Shown: in pieces, positions 32,421-41,500 of the stretch
Numbering within the stretch: the first letter of the stretch is position 1
How the letters are laid out: every line of letters begins with the position of its first letter
Assembly: GCF_003944755.1 (NCBI RefSeq)
Contig: NZ_RWGU01000043.1
Span: 1 to 64,000 of the forward strand
Length of the DNA: 64,000 bases
Direction: 5' to 3'
Origin: Rhodovulum robiginosum
GTDB taxonomy: Bacteria; Pseudomonadota; Alphaproteobacteria; Rhodobacterales; Rhodobacteraceae
Notes under the pieces: model-generated
Seen by the model: only the letters and a program-made list of their open reading frames with translations
Database searches by the model: none
Told to the model about the DNA's origin: nothing
Made by a program: the position numbers and the translations under genes

Positions 32421-32668
32421 TCGCTCACCCGAAATCTTTTCGGGATTTCTAGCACTTGGAAGGAAGAGAAACCAGAAACACTTCGCGGCCAACGCGAGCG
32501 CTCAGGGAGCAACGAGGTATGACAACCAACGGGTTCCGGGAAGACGAAACCGACCCGTTGGAAGCTGACAAGCGGCCATCTACAAGCGTGCCGATGCGCA
32601 TCTGCCCCTCGGCATCGGTGGCCCTCCTGCGGCTGACACAGCGTCTGACGACAACGCGGAATGAATTG
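32421..32668. other. Gap between the TIR gene and the restriction-modification gene
   Basis: The 248 bases hold the leader of the restriction-modification gene. Short frames here have no family resemblance and no ribosome binding site. I see no RNA gene or repeat. Confidence 0.5.
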
Positions 32669-33385
32669 CTAAAGGTCGCTCAGCAATTCAGCGAGCTTCA
32701 CCGCGACATTTGCCATGGGGTCTTCTGTTGTGCTTAGGCCGCTTCGCGAACCAAGCATTGGGCTGATTTCGCGGAGCGCTTCATACGTAGTTTCATGCAC
32801 GATAGGAACGAGCAAGTCGCGCGCAAGGAGCACAGAAAGCTCTTTGTCTGCAATACCCTCACCTCTTATGCGCTCTAGGAACTTAGGTGTTACAAGCACG
32901 ATCCCGACGCGCGACTTCGCAAGACCTTTGTCGATTTCGCGTAGCAATGAAGAGCCAAGAAGCACGTCTTTCTCGCTGAACCATACAGTTACGCCGCGAG
33001 CCTCAAGCAAATCATGCAGTTCCTTAGCCGCCCCGCCCCGATCATCCCAAGCGTGACATAGAAATACGTCCCGAGACTCAGCCGGGGGCGTGCGTGTCTC
33101 GACGCTACGGCGGATCGGTGTGAGTGCTTGCACCTCAGCAGGCGTGTAACTTACTGACGAACCCGCTGGCGACCAGCGTGGTTTACTCCTACCAGAGCCG
33201 CCGCCACTCCGACCGCTGCTACTTACCGACCGGGCGCTGCTGTAGCCCGATGAGGAATAGCCCGGAGAGTACCCATAGCTGCGGTAACCGCCGCCGTATC
33301 CGCCATAGCGATTACGACATGCAGGGCATCTCGCCGCTGCGGCTGCTGAACGGTGACCGTTCACTGGTGCTGTACATCTAGCCAT
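32669..33385 (-). CDS. TIR-domain protein with Zn-motif and Gly/Tyr/Ser-rich N-terminus
   Basis: 238 residues from MARCTAPVNGHRS; a start 39 bases upstream is also open. The N-terminus has C-x6-H ... CPAC, a probable zinc site, followed by about 60 residues of low-complexity Gly, Tyr and Ser (YGGYGGGYRSYGYS...). The C-terminal TIR domain reads DVFLCHAWDDR, ELHDLLEARGVTVWFSEKDVLLGSSLLREIDKGL, VGIVLVTPKFL and the KELSVLL block holding the expected Glu. Bacterial TIR domains cleave NAD+ or make cyclic nucleotides in anti-phage defence. I see no obvious sensor gene beside it, so it may act alone. It is read in the same direction as the restriction-modification gene. Confidence 0.85.
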   Translation of the reverse strand: MARCTAPVNGHRSAAAAARCPACRNRYGGYGGGYRSYGYSPGYSSSGYSSARSVSSSGRSGGGSGRSKPRWSPAGSSVSYTPAEVQALTPIRRSVETRTPPAESRDVFLCHAWDDRGGAAKELHDLLEARGVTVWFSEKDVLLGSSLLREIDKGLAKSRVGIVLVTPKFLERIRGEGIADKELSVLLARDLLVPIVHETTYEALREISPMLGSRSGLSTTEDPMANVAVKLAELLSDL

Positions 33386-33610
33386 ACCACTACCATAAAT
33401 GGTGCCCCCGAAAGCATCAAGCACAAGTTGTAGAAGCAGGTGGTCACTTCGGCAACTCTGATTGAAAGTGGATTTTCAGCTTCAAGCCAACTTTTATCAC
33501 GCAAAATCAAATACTTGCAAGATGCTTCTCATGCTGCTACAAGGTTCACACCGAAACGCCAATGAAAGGAGAAAGAGCGATGAAACGAAACTGAGTAACG
33601 AGAAACAGAC

Positions 33611-33871
33611 ATGAAGACATTTTGGATGCTGGTGGCGCAGTACGAGGGGAAGACCGTTATCCCGGTGGACGTGGTAGTCAGTGACTACTTCCACCACCTC
33701 ACTCTGCCCAAGTTCTTGCGCAAGGTCTCCGATGGCAACATCAAGCTTCCGATAATGCGCATGGAAGATAGTCAGAAAAGCGCGAAGGGCGTAGATGTAC
33801 GCGACCTTGCCGCCTATCTCGACGAACGCCGCGAAGAGGGATTGCGCGAGTTTCGCCAGCTACATGACTGA
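33611..33871 (+). CDS. Pyocin activator PrtN-family protein
   Basis: 86 residues. The sequence follows the PrtN family closely: MKTFWMLVAQYEGKTVIPVD, SDYFHHLTLPKFLRKVSDGNI-LP and DSQKSAKGVDVRDLAAYLDERR. PrtN of Pseudomonas activates pyocin gene promoters; small PrtN-like proteins are also common in prophages and satellites as regulators. Its target here is unknown. It stands divergent from the TIR gene with a strong terminator right after it, so it is a single-gene unit. Confidence 0.85.
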   Translation: MKTFWMLVAQYEGKTVIPVDVVVSDYFHHLTLPKFLRKVSDGNIKLPIMRMEDSQKSAKGVDVRDLAAYLDERREEGLREFRQLHD

Positions 33872-33896
33872 CCAGACCGACCAGAAAGACCCTGAG

Positions 33897-33930
33897 AAAA
33901 AACGCCGCCGTTTTGGCGGCGTTTTTCTTT
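33897..33930 (+). terminator. Rho-independent terminator after the PrtN-like gene
   Basis: AAACGCCGCC and GGCGGCGTTT form a 10-base stem with a 5-base loop and a T-rich tail (TTTTTCTTT). Confidence 0.9.
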
Positions 33931-34297
33931 GCCGCCTGCTCTACCAAACCCACATCGGCAAAACAATCGTATGACTCGGGCGGACGAAAATTCATATCGT
34001 ATTGAAATTGCTTATATGTTTCGAGGATCAATCCAATCCATCATCGGTGCCGTAGATAACCGCGCCGCCTGAGTGGCTGCGTTTAAGGGCATTCAGCGAT
34101 CTCCTCGGGGCTGCTGACGGCGCAACGGACCGGTAGTGCACACCATACGCACACGATACTCGGTCCGCCACCCTGCCCCGTGCGAAGACAGGTTGTCGGC
34201 AGTGTTTGGGTGGGGTTGTCCATTGGCGCGGCCATTGCCGGACCTCGAATCTCCAACAAATGTTGTAATGTGGGACACGCTCGACTGTTGTTCCATC
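33931..34297. other. Gap before the antitoxin gene
   Basis: No gene, RNA or repeat could be supported in these 367 bases. Frames that cross it have no recognisable content. The promoter of the antitoxin gene must lie at its right end. Confidence 0.5.
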
Positions 34298-34564
34298 ATG
34301 CCCCGACTCTCGATCGACATCTCCCCGGAAGAACACCAGAAACTCAAAGCCATCGCTGCTCTCAAGGGGCAGAGTATCAAGGAGTACGTTCTGAACCGAG
34401 CTCTTGGCGACACCCCTGCCCTCGACGGCATGAGCGAAGGCGAAGCGTTCAAAGCGCTGTCGAACGTCCTGGAGCCGAGGATCGAGCAGGCGCGGCGCGA
34501 CCGAGTTTTCGGGAAATCCCTTGACGACATCCGGCGCGAAGAACGCAAGCGAGCTGGGGTCTAA
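34298..34564 (+). CDS. ParD-like antitoxin
   Basis: 88 residues. The N-terminus MPRLSIDISPEEHQKLKAIAALKGQSIKEYVLNRAL is a ribbon-helix-helix DNA-binding domain (beta-strand, two helices). The C-terminal half (FKALSNVLEPRIEQARRDRV) is the toxin-binding tail. Longer upstream extensions of the frame have no resemblance to the family. It lies 8 bases before the start of a ParE-type toxin gene, the usual order for parDE. The toxin gene is broken, so the antitoxin is orphaned and may only serve as a repressor or as protection against related toxins. Confidence 0.85.
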   Translation: MPRLSIDISPEEHQKLKAIAALKGQSIKEYVLNRALGDTPALDGMSEGEAFKALSNVLEPRIEQARRDRVFGKSLDDIRREERKRAGV

Positions 34565-34572
34565 CCTGCTCG

Positions 34573-34871
34573 ATGTCCAGTTTTGAAATCGCCCTCGCCG
34601 CAGAGGAGGATCTCCGGGCATCTGGCGGCACGCTTTCGAGTCTTGGAGCCCGGAACAGGCGGACATGTACTAGGGTCAGATAGGGGATTGCCTTGACGCA
34701 ATCGCAGCGGGCCAGGTGCGGTCAAGATCATACCCGCAGTTGCCTGAGGACGTCTGCGTCCATCGGTGCCAGCATCACTACATCTTCTGGATATTCATCG
34801 ACCGTCCCGTCATGGTCGCCGTTCTGCACGAGAAGATGGATGTCCTTCAAAGGCTCAAAGACCGGATCTGA
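34573..34871 (+). pseudogene. ParE-type toxin gene, broken by a frameshift and a stop codon
   Basis: The ATG frame gives MSSFEIALAAEEDLRA, then the similarity moves to the next frame at about 34619 (one base missing): WRHAFESWSPEQADMY, a TAG at 34671-34673, and after it GQIGDCLDAIAAGQVRSRS, LPEDVCVHRCQHHYIFW, VMVAVLHEKMDVLQRL, KDRI and TGA at 34869-34871. This is a complete RelE/ParE-family toxin apart from the two lesions. The rest of the gene is well conserved, so the inactivation is recent or the lesions are sequence errors. Confidence 0.85.
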
Positions 34872-35100
34872 TGGGCTTTATCGAGAGCCAGAAACACACT
34901 TGCGTTCAGCGCGTCAGCTAATTTGCCCCGCTCGGCGACAAGCGGTCGGCGATGATTAAATCGGACCGATTTCGGTCATACTGTGAATCGGCATGGCACA
35001 GCCTTCCTTATCATGTCATGCGCAAAGCATCGACGTATGTGCTTCCGAATGTGCGCATGTCGGCGCGCACGGAATGGTGCGGACTGTCTTACATCGGCAC
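34872..35100. other. Gap between the toxin remnant and IS debris
   Basis: Nothing that I can support: no ORF with family resemblance, no repeat and no RNA signature. It is probably debris from insertion and deletion events. Confidence 0.4.
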
Positions 35101-35235
35101 CTGTGAGCCTGATTGAGGGATTTGCATAGTGGAAGGTTTCTGGCTCATCTGAACCGTAAAGGAGTGAAGATGAGACGGAAAGCTGGAACCTACAAACCGA
35201 CGGCCGATCGGGTCGTCAAGGACATCCGCCGCTCG
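35101..35235 (+). mobile_element. Remnant of the left end of an IS3-family element
   Basis: From ATG 35170 the frame gives MRRKAGTYKPTADRVVKDIR, the usual first residues of an IS3-family OrfA protein (the form continuing RATRKHYSAEEKIRIVLDG). The similarity ends at about 35232. A ribosome binding site AAGGAG precedes it and the region 35101-35169 may be the terminal repeat and leader of the IS. The rest of the IS is missing: the next bases belong to an unrelated gene fragment on the other strand. Confidence 0.6.
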
Positions 35236-35381
35236 GCGAGGTTGCCCGCCACCATCCGGTTGCGCGGGCTCATTCGGCTGCTGCCGCTGCCATAGGCAAA
35301 GACGACCAGCCCCTTCGCCGCTTCGGGCAGGGTCAGATGTCGGGCAACTGCTCCCGGTTGCCCCGGGAGCAACATCGCCAC
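35236..35381 (-). pseudogene. Fragment of a dienelactone hydrolase-like alpha/beta hydrolase gene
   Basis: On the minus strand the frame reads HLTLPEAAKGLVVFAYGSGSSRMSPRN then RMVAGNLAERRM. This matches the N-terminal part of the dienelactone hydrolase family, in which the usual form is LVLFAHGSGSSRHSPRNR; His is replaced by Tyr. The gene is cut at the IS3 junction, so only about 45 codons remain. The stretch 35382-35510, up to the stop of the glucan synthase, is not recognised. Confidence 0.5.
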
Positions 35382-35510
35382 CGATGCAAGGGGGCATTTT
35401 TGGCGCCGATCGCCCCGCTATGGGGTCGGTCTTCCATGCCGAACCACACCCACAGGGCCTTCTTCCATTCCTGCCAAAGGATCGCACCATGAAACCTTGG
35501 GATCAAAAAC

Positions 35511-38500
35511 CTAGCCGATGGTCGCCTCTTGCGGCTCGATCCGGGCGCGCACGACGCGCTCGCTGTTGACGGGAAACGGGATCGGCCCGCCGCCCCATGG
35601 CGCGCCGTCGACCTCGACCCGGAGCGCGCCGCCGGCGAGTCCCTCCGGGTTCTCGATCGTCAGCTTCAGCCGTCCGCGCCCGAGCGACAGGGTCGCCTCC
35701 GCCCCCGGCCAGTCCCGCGGCAGGCAGGGCCGCAAATCCAGCGCGCCCGCCACGATCCGGATCCCGAGGATGCCTTCGACGGCGAGTGTCCAGGCCCAGC
35801 CCGCGGCACCGGTGTACCAGGTCCACCCGGCGCGGCCGGTGTGCGGCGGGGCGCCGAGCACGTCTCCGGGCAGCGCGTAGGGCTCTCCCCGGTAATGTGC
35901 GGCCTTCGCCGCCGTATCGGTCCGCCGCACCGGGTTGATGATGTCGAAGACCTGCCAAGCCCGGTCGCCGTCGCCGAGGGCGGCGAAGGCGAGTCCCGCC
36001 CAGGCGGCGGCATGGGTGTACTGCCCGCCGTTCTCGCGCACCCCCGGCGGATAGGCGCGGATATAACCCGGGTTGCGCGGCGTCTCGTCGAAGGGCGGGG
36101 ACAGCAGGCGGACGAGCCGCGCCTCGGGATGGATGAGGTGCCGGGCGAGGCTCTCCATCGCTTCTCGCGCATGCGGCGCAGGCTCGGCGCCCGAGAGTAC
36201 CGACCACGACTGGGCGATCGAGTCGATCCGGCATTCGTCGTTCTCGGCTGAGCCCCAGGGGATGCCGTCGTCATCGAATGCGCGCATGTACCAGGCGCCG
36301 TCCCATCCGGCGCGGTCGGCCGTCTCGCGCAACTGCGTCGCCCGGTCCCGCCAGAGCCCGGCGAGGACCGCGCGCTCGGAGCCCTCGGCCAGATCGGCGA
36401 AGCCCTCGGCCGTCGCCGCGGCGAACCAGGCGAGCCACACGCTCTCGCCGCGGCCGTGCCGGCCGACGGCGTCCATGCCGTCGTTCCAGTCGCCGCCGCC
36501 GATAAGCGGCAGGCCGTGCTGGCCCGAGGTCACGCCGCGCTCGAGCGCTCGGAGGCAATGGTCGAAGAGCGGCGCGACCTTTTCCCCGGTCTCGTAGACG
36601 GCATAGCGGTCCTCCTCCTCGGGCCGCAACTCCGGCGCCGAGAGGTAGGCTACCCGCTCGTCGAGGACGCTCCGGTCGCCGGTCGCCGCGACGTAGCGGG
36701 CGGTCACGAACGGCAGCCACAGCAGGTCGTCCGAGCACCGCGTTCGCACCCCGCGTCCCGAGGGCGGGTGCCACCAGTGCAGGACGTCGCCCGCCTCGAA
36801 CTGGTGCGCGGCGCATTCGAGAAGGTGCGCCCTGACCCGGTCCGGATCGACATGCAGGATCGCCAGCATGTCCTGCAGCTGGTCGCGGAACCCGTAGGCC
36901 CCGCCGGACTGCTGAAAGCCCGACCGCGCGAGGATGCGCGAGGCGAAGTCCTGGTAGAGAAGCCAGCGGTTCACCATCAGGTCGAAGGCCGGATCGGGTG
37001 TCCGGACCTCGATCGCGCCGAGCCGGCGGGCCCAGACCGCCTCGACCTCGGCCCTCGCCGCCTCGGCCCGCTCGACGCTCTGCCATTCCGCCGCGAGCGC
37101 CCGGGCGTCGGCGAGGCCCTCGCCCTGGCCAAGCGCGAAGACCACCCGCTCGGTCGCGCCCGGCGCGAGGTCGAGATGCACCTGATAGGCCGCGCAGGGC
37201 TCGGTTACGTCGCGCACCCGCCCGCCGAGATCCCAGGCGAGCAGACCGGCGGGCCGGTCGCGGCGGCCCGCCTCGCCGATGAAGGCGCGCCGGTCCGAGG
37301 TCAGGCTGTGCGGCGGGTGGCTCGCTGTGAGGAACGCGGTTCGCGCGGCGAATTCCGGGTTCCACGCGCTGCGGGCGAGAAGCGCCCGGCTGCCGGGGTC
37401 ATAGTCGCAGACGACGTGGGGGCGCGCGGTCTCGTTCACGGCGCCCAGCACCCATTCGGCATAGCAGGTCGCGGTGACCCGGCGGACATGGTTTCCGGGG
37501 TTCTCGAGGCTCATCACGAAGAGCTTGACCGGCGCCTCGGGCGCGACGAGCACGCTCAGGGTCTGAACCAGGCCGTGGCTCGCGCGGCGCCATTCAGTGA
37601 CGCCGGGGGAATGGGTCACCCGGCATCGCGTCTCCGCGCCGCAGGGGTTGGGGGTCACGCTCCAGAGCGCCGCGGTCTCCTCATCGCGGAGGTAGATCAC
37701 CTCGCCCGGCGGGTCCGCCAAGGGGTCGTTGCTCCAGGGGGTGAGCCGGTTTTCGCCGCTGTTGACCGCCCAGCTGAAGCCGCCGCCCGCCTCGGTGACG
37801 ACGGTCCCGAACCGGTCGTTAGCCAGCACGTTGCTCCAGGCCTGCGGGGTTCGACCGCCCGGTCCCGCCTCTATGACGTAGCCCGACCCGTCCGGGGCAA
37901 AGCCGCCGAGGCCGTTGTCGAAGGCGAGATCGTCCCGACGCGGCAGTTCGGCGACCGGGGCGGCCACCGGCCCGGGCACCGGCACGAAGGGCGGCACCGG
38001 CTCGCGGCCCTCCGGCGCGATCCGCACCGCGTCGGCGAGGCTGCCGCGGCTGCCGTCGATCCAGAGCCGCGCAGCGCCGCGGAGCGCCCGCAGCGCGGCG
38101 GCGCCGATCTGCCCGGAGGTGCACAGGTGGATGCCGGCGCGCTCGCCGACGCCTTCGACGATGCCGGCCTCGCGCATCGCCGCGGTGAGTTGCTGGCGGA
38201 TAGGTTCCTCGTAGCCCGCCGCGCCCTCGCGCAGCACCACGAGGTCCACGGAAAACTCGCGCCGGCGCCACCAGCGGTGGATCTGCACAAGCTTGGTCAG
38301 CATCGCCTCGGTGACGTCGTCCGCCTTGCCGAGGACCAGGATGGGCAAGTCACCCGACAGCCCCATGCTCCAGAGGTCCGGCTGCCCGCCGAGGTCGTCC
38401 CACGGCACCGGCCGTGGCGCCCTGAGCTGCGGCTCGCTGATCAGGAGGCGGCTGCCGAGGGTCTGGGCGAGCACGAGGTCGTCGTGGCTGAGGGACAGCT

Positions 38501-41500
38501 CGCCCGCCTCGACCGCCGCCGCCCGCCGCGCCGCGTCGAGCGTCCAGTCGAAGGCGGCGTGGTCGCCGTAGCGCCGGGACAGCTCGAGCGCCGTCTCGCG
38601 CGATCCGGCCGCGATGGTGGTGAAGGCGATCCGGCAGCGGGCGCCCGGGTCGAGCCGGACGCGACCCTGCAGCGCCATCACCGGATCGAGGCTGTAGCCT
38701 TCAGTGCCGCCGAGGCCCTCGTTGCGGCCCCACGCCAGCGCCTCGGGCAACGCCGCGCTCCCCTCGCGGCCGAGGAAGGTGGCGCGGTCGGTCTCGAAGC
38801 TCACGTCGAGCGGAGTGGTGCCGTCGCCGTGGATGCGGTGCAGGAGAATCGGCGGCCGGTCCTGCGCCCGTCGCGGACGGCGAGAGAAGAGAAGCGCGCG
38901 CTCGTCCGGGAGATACTCCCCCCTGACAAAGAGACGGCTGAAGGCCGGGTGGCGCTCGTGGTCCTCGCGTCGCGCCAGCACGACCTCGGCGGCGCTCGTG
39001 ACGGCGATCTCGCGCATGTCGTCGGAGGCGTTGACCAGCGTGAGGCGCCGGACCTCCACATCGTCGCGCGGCGCCACGTAGATCTCGAGCGTGGCGCCAA
39101 TCCCGGCCTCGCGATGGTGGAGTTCGACCATGTGGGCGTGGAATGCCGCCCGCGCCGCGCCGCCCTTGCCCAGCCGCCAGATCGCGCCCGCGCCCAGGTC
39201 CTGGAGGTACAGGACTCCCGCGCTGTCCTCCACCGCGCCATGGGTGAGGCTCCGGGTCAGCGCATGACCGGGCCACGACAGCGCGCTGGCGCCCTCGGTG
39301 GTGACGGTCGACAACAGCCGCCCGTTGCCGAGAAACTGGCTCTCTGGCGGGAAGCTGCGCCGCGGCTCCCAGACCTCGAGGTCCGGCAGCGGCGCGCCAC
39401 GGGCCAGCTCGGGCACTTCGACCGCCTCCTCGCGCGCGGGCTCGCGCGGGGCTTCCCAGGGCACGCGCTCCTGCAGGAGAAGCTTGATCGACCGCATCCG
39501 CCGGTCGGAGAGGAAGCGCCGCTGCAACGCGTCGCCGGTCAGTCGGTTGCCGATCGCCGCCAGCATCATCCCCTGGTGATGCGCCATGTGGCTCTCGACC
39601 GGGGTGAAGCGTTCGCCGGCGCGCTGCCGCTCGGGCGTGAAGTCGACCGCCTCGAAGAGTCCGTAGGGCCCGAGTATCCCCATCGCGGCCAGCGCACGCA
39701 GGTTCCGAACCGCCTCGCGTGGCGCCACGGCTAGCGCGAGGCCGCTCGCGTAGGGTGCCACCACGTAGTCGTCGCCGAGACCGCGCTTCAGCCCCAGCCC
39801 GGGAACGCCGAAAGCCTGGTACTGGTAGGTCTGCGCGCTGTCGCGAAGGGCGAAGGCCGACTCCGAGACGCCCCAGGGCAGGCCGAGCCGGTCCGCATAG
39901 GCCTTCTGCACCGCGACCGCCGCCCGTTCGCTGCGCCCGATGAGCCGGCCCTCCTCGCTCCTGAGGAAGAGCGGCGGCATCAGGAACTCGAACATCGATC
40001 CGTTCCACGATAGCGCGGTCAGCTCGCCCGCGACGCCGCTGACCGGGCGGCCGAGGTGGAACCAGTGCTCGGCCGGCACGTCGCGCTTGGCGATAGCGAA
40101 GTAGCTCGCGAGGCGCGCCTCGCTGAGGAGAAGGTCGTAGTAGTGCGGATCGAGCTGGTCGGAGCCGAGGATGTAGCCGATGTTGAAAAGCCGCCGCTCG
40201 CGGTCGAAGAGCATCCCGAAATCCATCCCGTCGGCGGCGGATGTGGCGCGGGCGGCCACGGCCTCGAGGTCCTGCAGGAGCCCGACCTGCGCCGCGCCCC
40301 CGGCATCGAGCGCGGCATCGAGCCGGTCGAGCCAGGCCTGCCCCCCGGCGTCGGTCTCCGCCCGCGCCGTCGCGACGTCGCGACGCGCCTCGGCGATCCG
40401 CGCGTTGATGCCGCGCAGCGGTCGGTCGGGACCCAGCGCCTCCGCAAGACGCCGGGCCAGCGCATCGAGACCGGGCAGCGGCCTCTCCAGCGGCTCGAGC
40501 CAGGGAAGCAGGGCCTCGACCTCGCTCCGCATCATGTCCAGGTGATGCTCGATGCGCTCGATCCAGATTCTGGCCTCCTCGAGGACCGCGGCCGGCGCCG
40601 GCCCTGAATCGGGCAACGCCTCAAGTAGCAGCGGTTTCAGCCCCGAGACGTCGTCCCGCAGCGCGTCGATCACCGCGAGTGAGGCGGGCGGCCCGGCTTC
40701 AAGCCCGGCAACCCGGCGCCTGATCAGGGCGACCCGCGCGCCGACTTCTCCGGCATCGCGGTCAGAAACATCGGCCAAGGCCTCGTCAAGCAGGTCGACC
40801 GCGTCCGCGAGCCCTGCCCAGAGGGCCCCTGGCAACACGGCCCGGCCGGCCAGGTCCCGGCAGCCTTCCGCCAGCGTCACCAGCGAGACCGCCAGGTTGC
40901 CGCTGTCCACCGTCGAGACGTAGCGCGGCGCGAGCGGCGCGAGCGACCGGGTGTCGTACCAGTTGAGCCAGTGGCCCCGGTGCCGCTCCATCCGCTCCAT
41001 CGAATCGAGTACCGCGCGGACGCGCACGGCGAAATCGCGCAGGCCAGAATAGCCCAGGTCCCGCGCCGTCAACGCCGACACAAGCAGCATCCCGGTATTG
41101 GTGGGCGAGGTGCGGTGGGCGATCTCGGGCCGGGGGTCGAACTGGACATTGTCCGGCGGCAGCCAGTTGTCCTCAGGGCCCGAGAAGGCCTCGAAGAAGT
41201 ACCAGGTCCGCCGCGCGAGCCGGCGCAGGAAGGCGCGCTCCTCCGCGTCCAGCTCGGCGGCCGGGGCGGCGAAGGGCCGGCCGATCCGGGCCGCGATCGC
41301 AGGCGAGGCGAACCACAGGGCAAGAAGCGGCAGCGCGCCCGGGACGGCGGCGGGCGCGACCGCGAGGATGTAGAGCCCGATCACCAGCGCGAGGAACGGC
41401 GTGGCCCGCATCTCGCGCCAGTAGCCGGCTGCGCCGCGCGCGTTCGCCCGCGCCGCATGGGCGGCTGTCGTCCATTCGAGCATCTGGCGCCGCGACCCGT

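Larger units (their letters stand above)
19018..35400. mobile_element. Integrative element inserted at dusA (satellite-like, with defence cargo)
   Basis: The stretch starts at the dusA junction with a tyrosine integrase facing away from dusA. It is visibly poorer in G and C than the flanks and has codon use unlike them. Gene order is integrase, HTH protein, six small genes of unknown function, a replication ATPase, an iteron-like cluster, a reverse transcriptase, a serine recombinase, a restriction-modification enzyme, a TIR protein, a PrtN-like activator, an antitoxin and IS debris. There are no capsid, tail, portal or conjugation genes. The right border is only a guess, placed before the cyclic glucan synthase gene, and the second half may be a separate insertion. 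Confidence 0.5.

Noticed and set aside
32456-32737. A small plus-strand protein between the restriction-modification and TIR genes
   Set aside because: It overlaps the leader and 5' end of one gene and the 3' end of the other and has no recognisable content.
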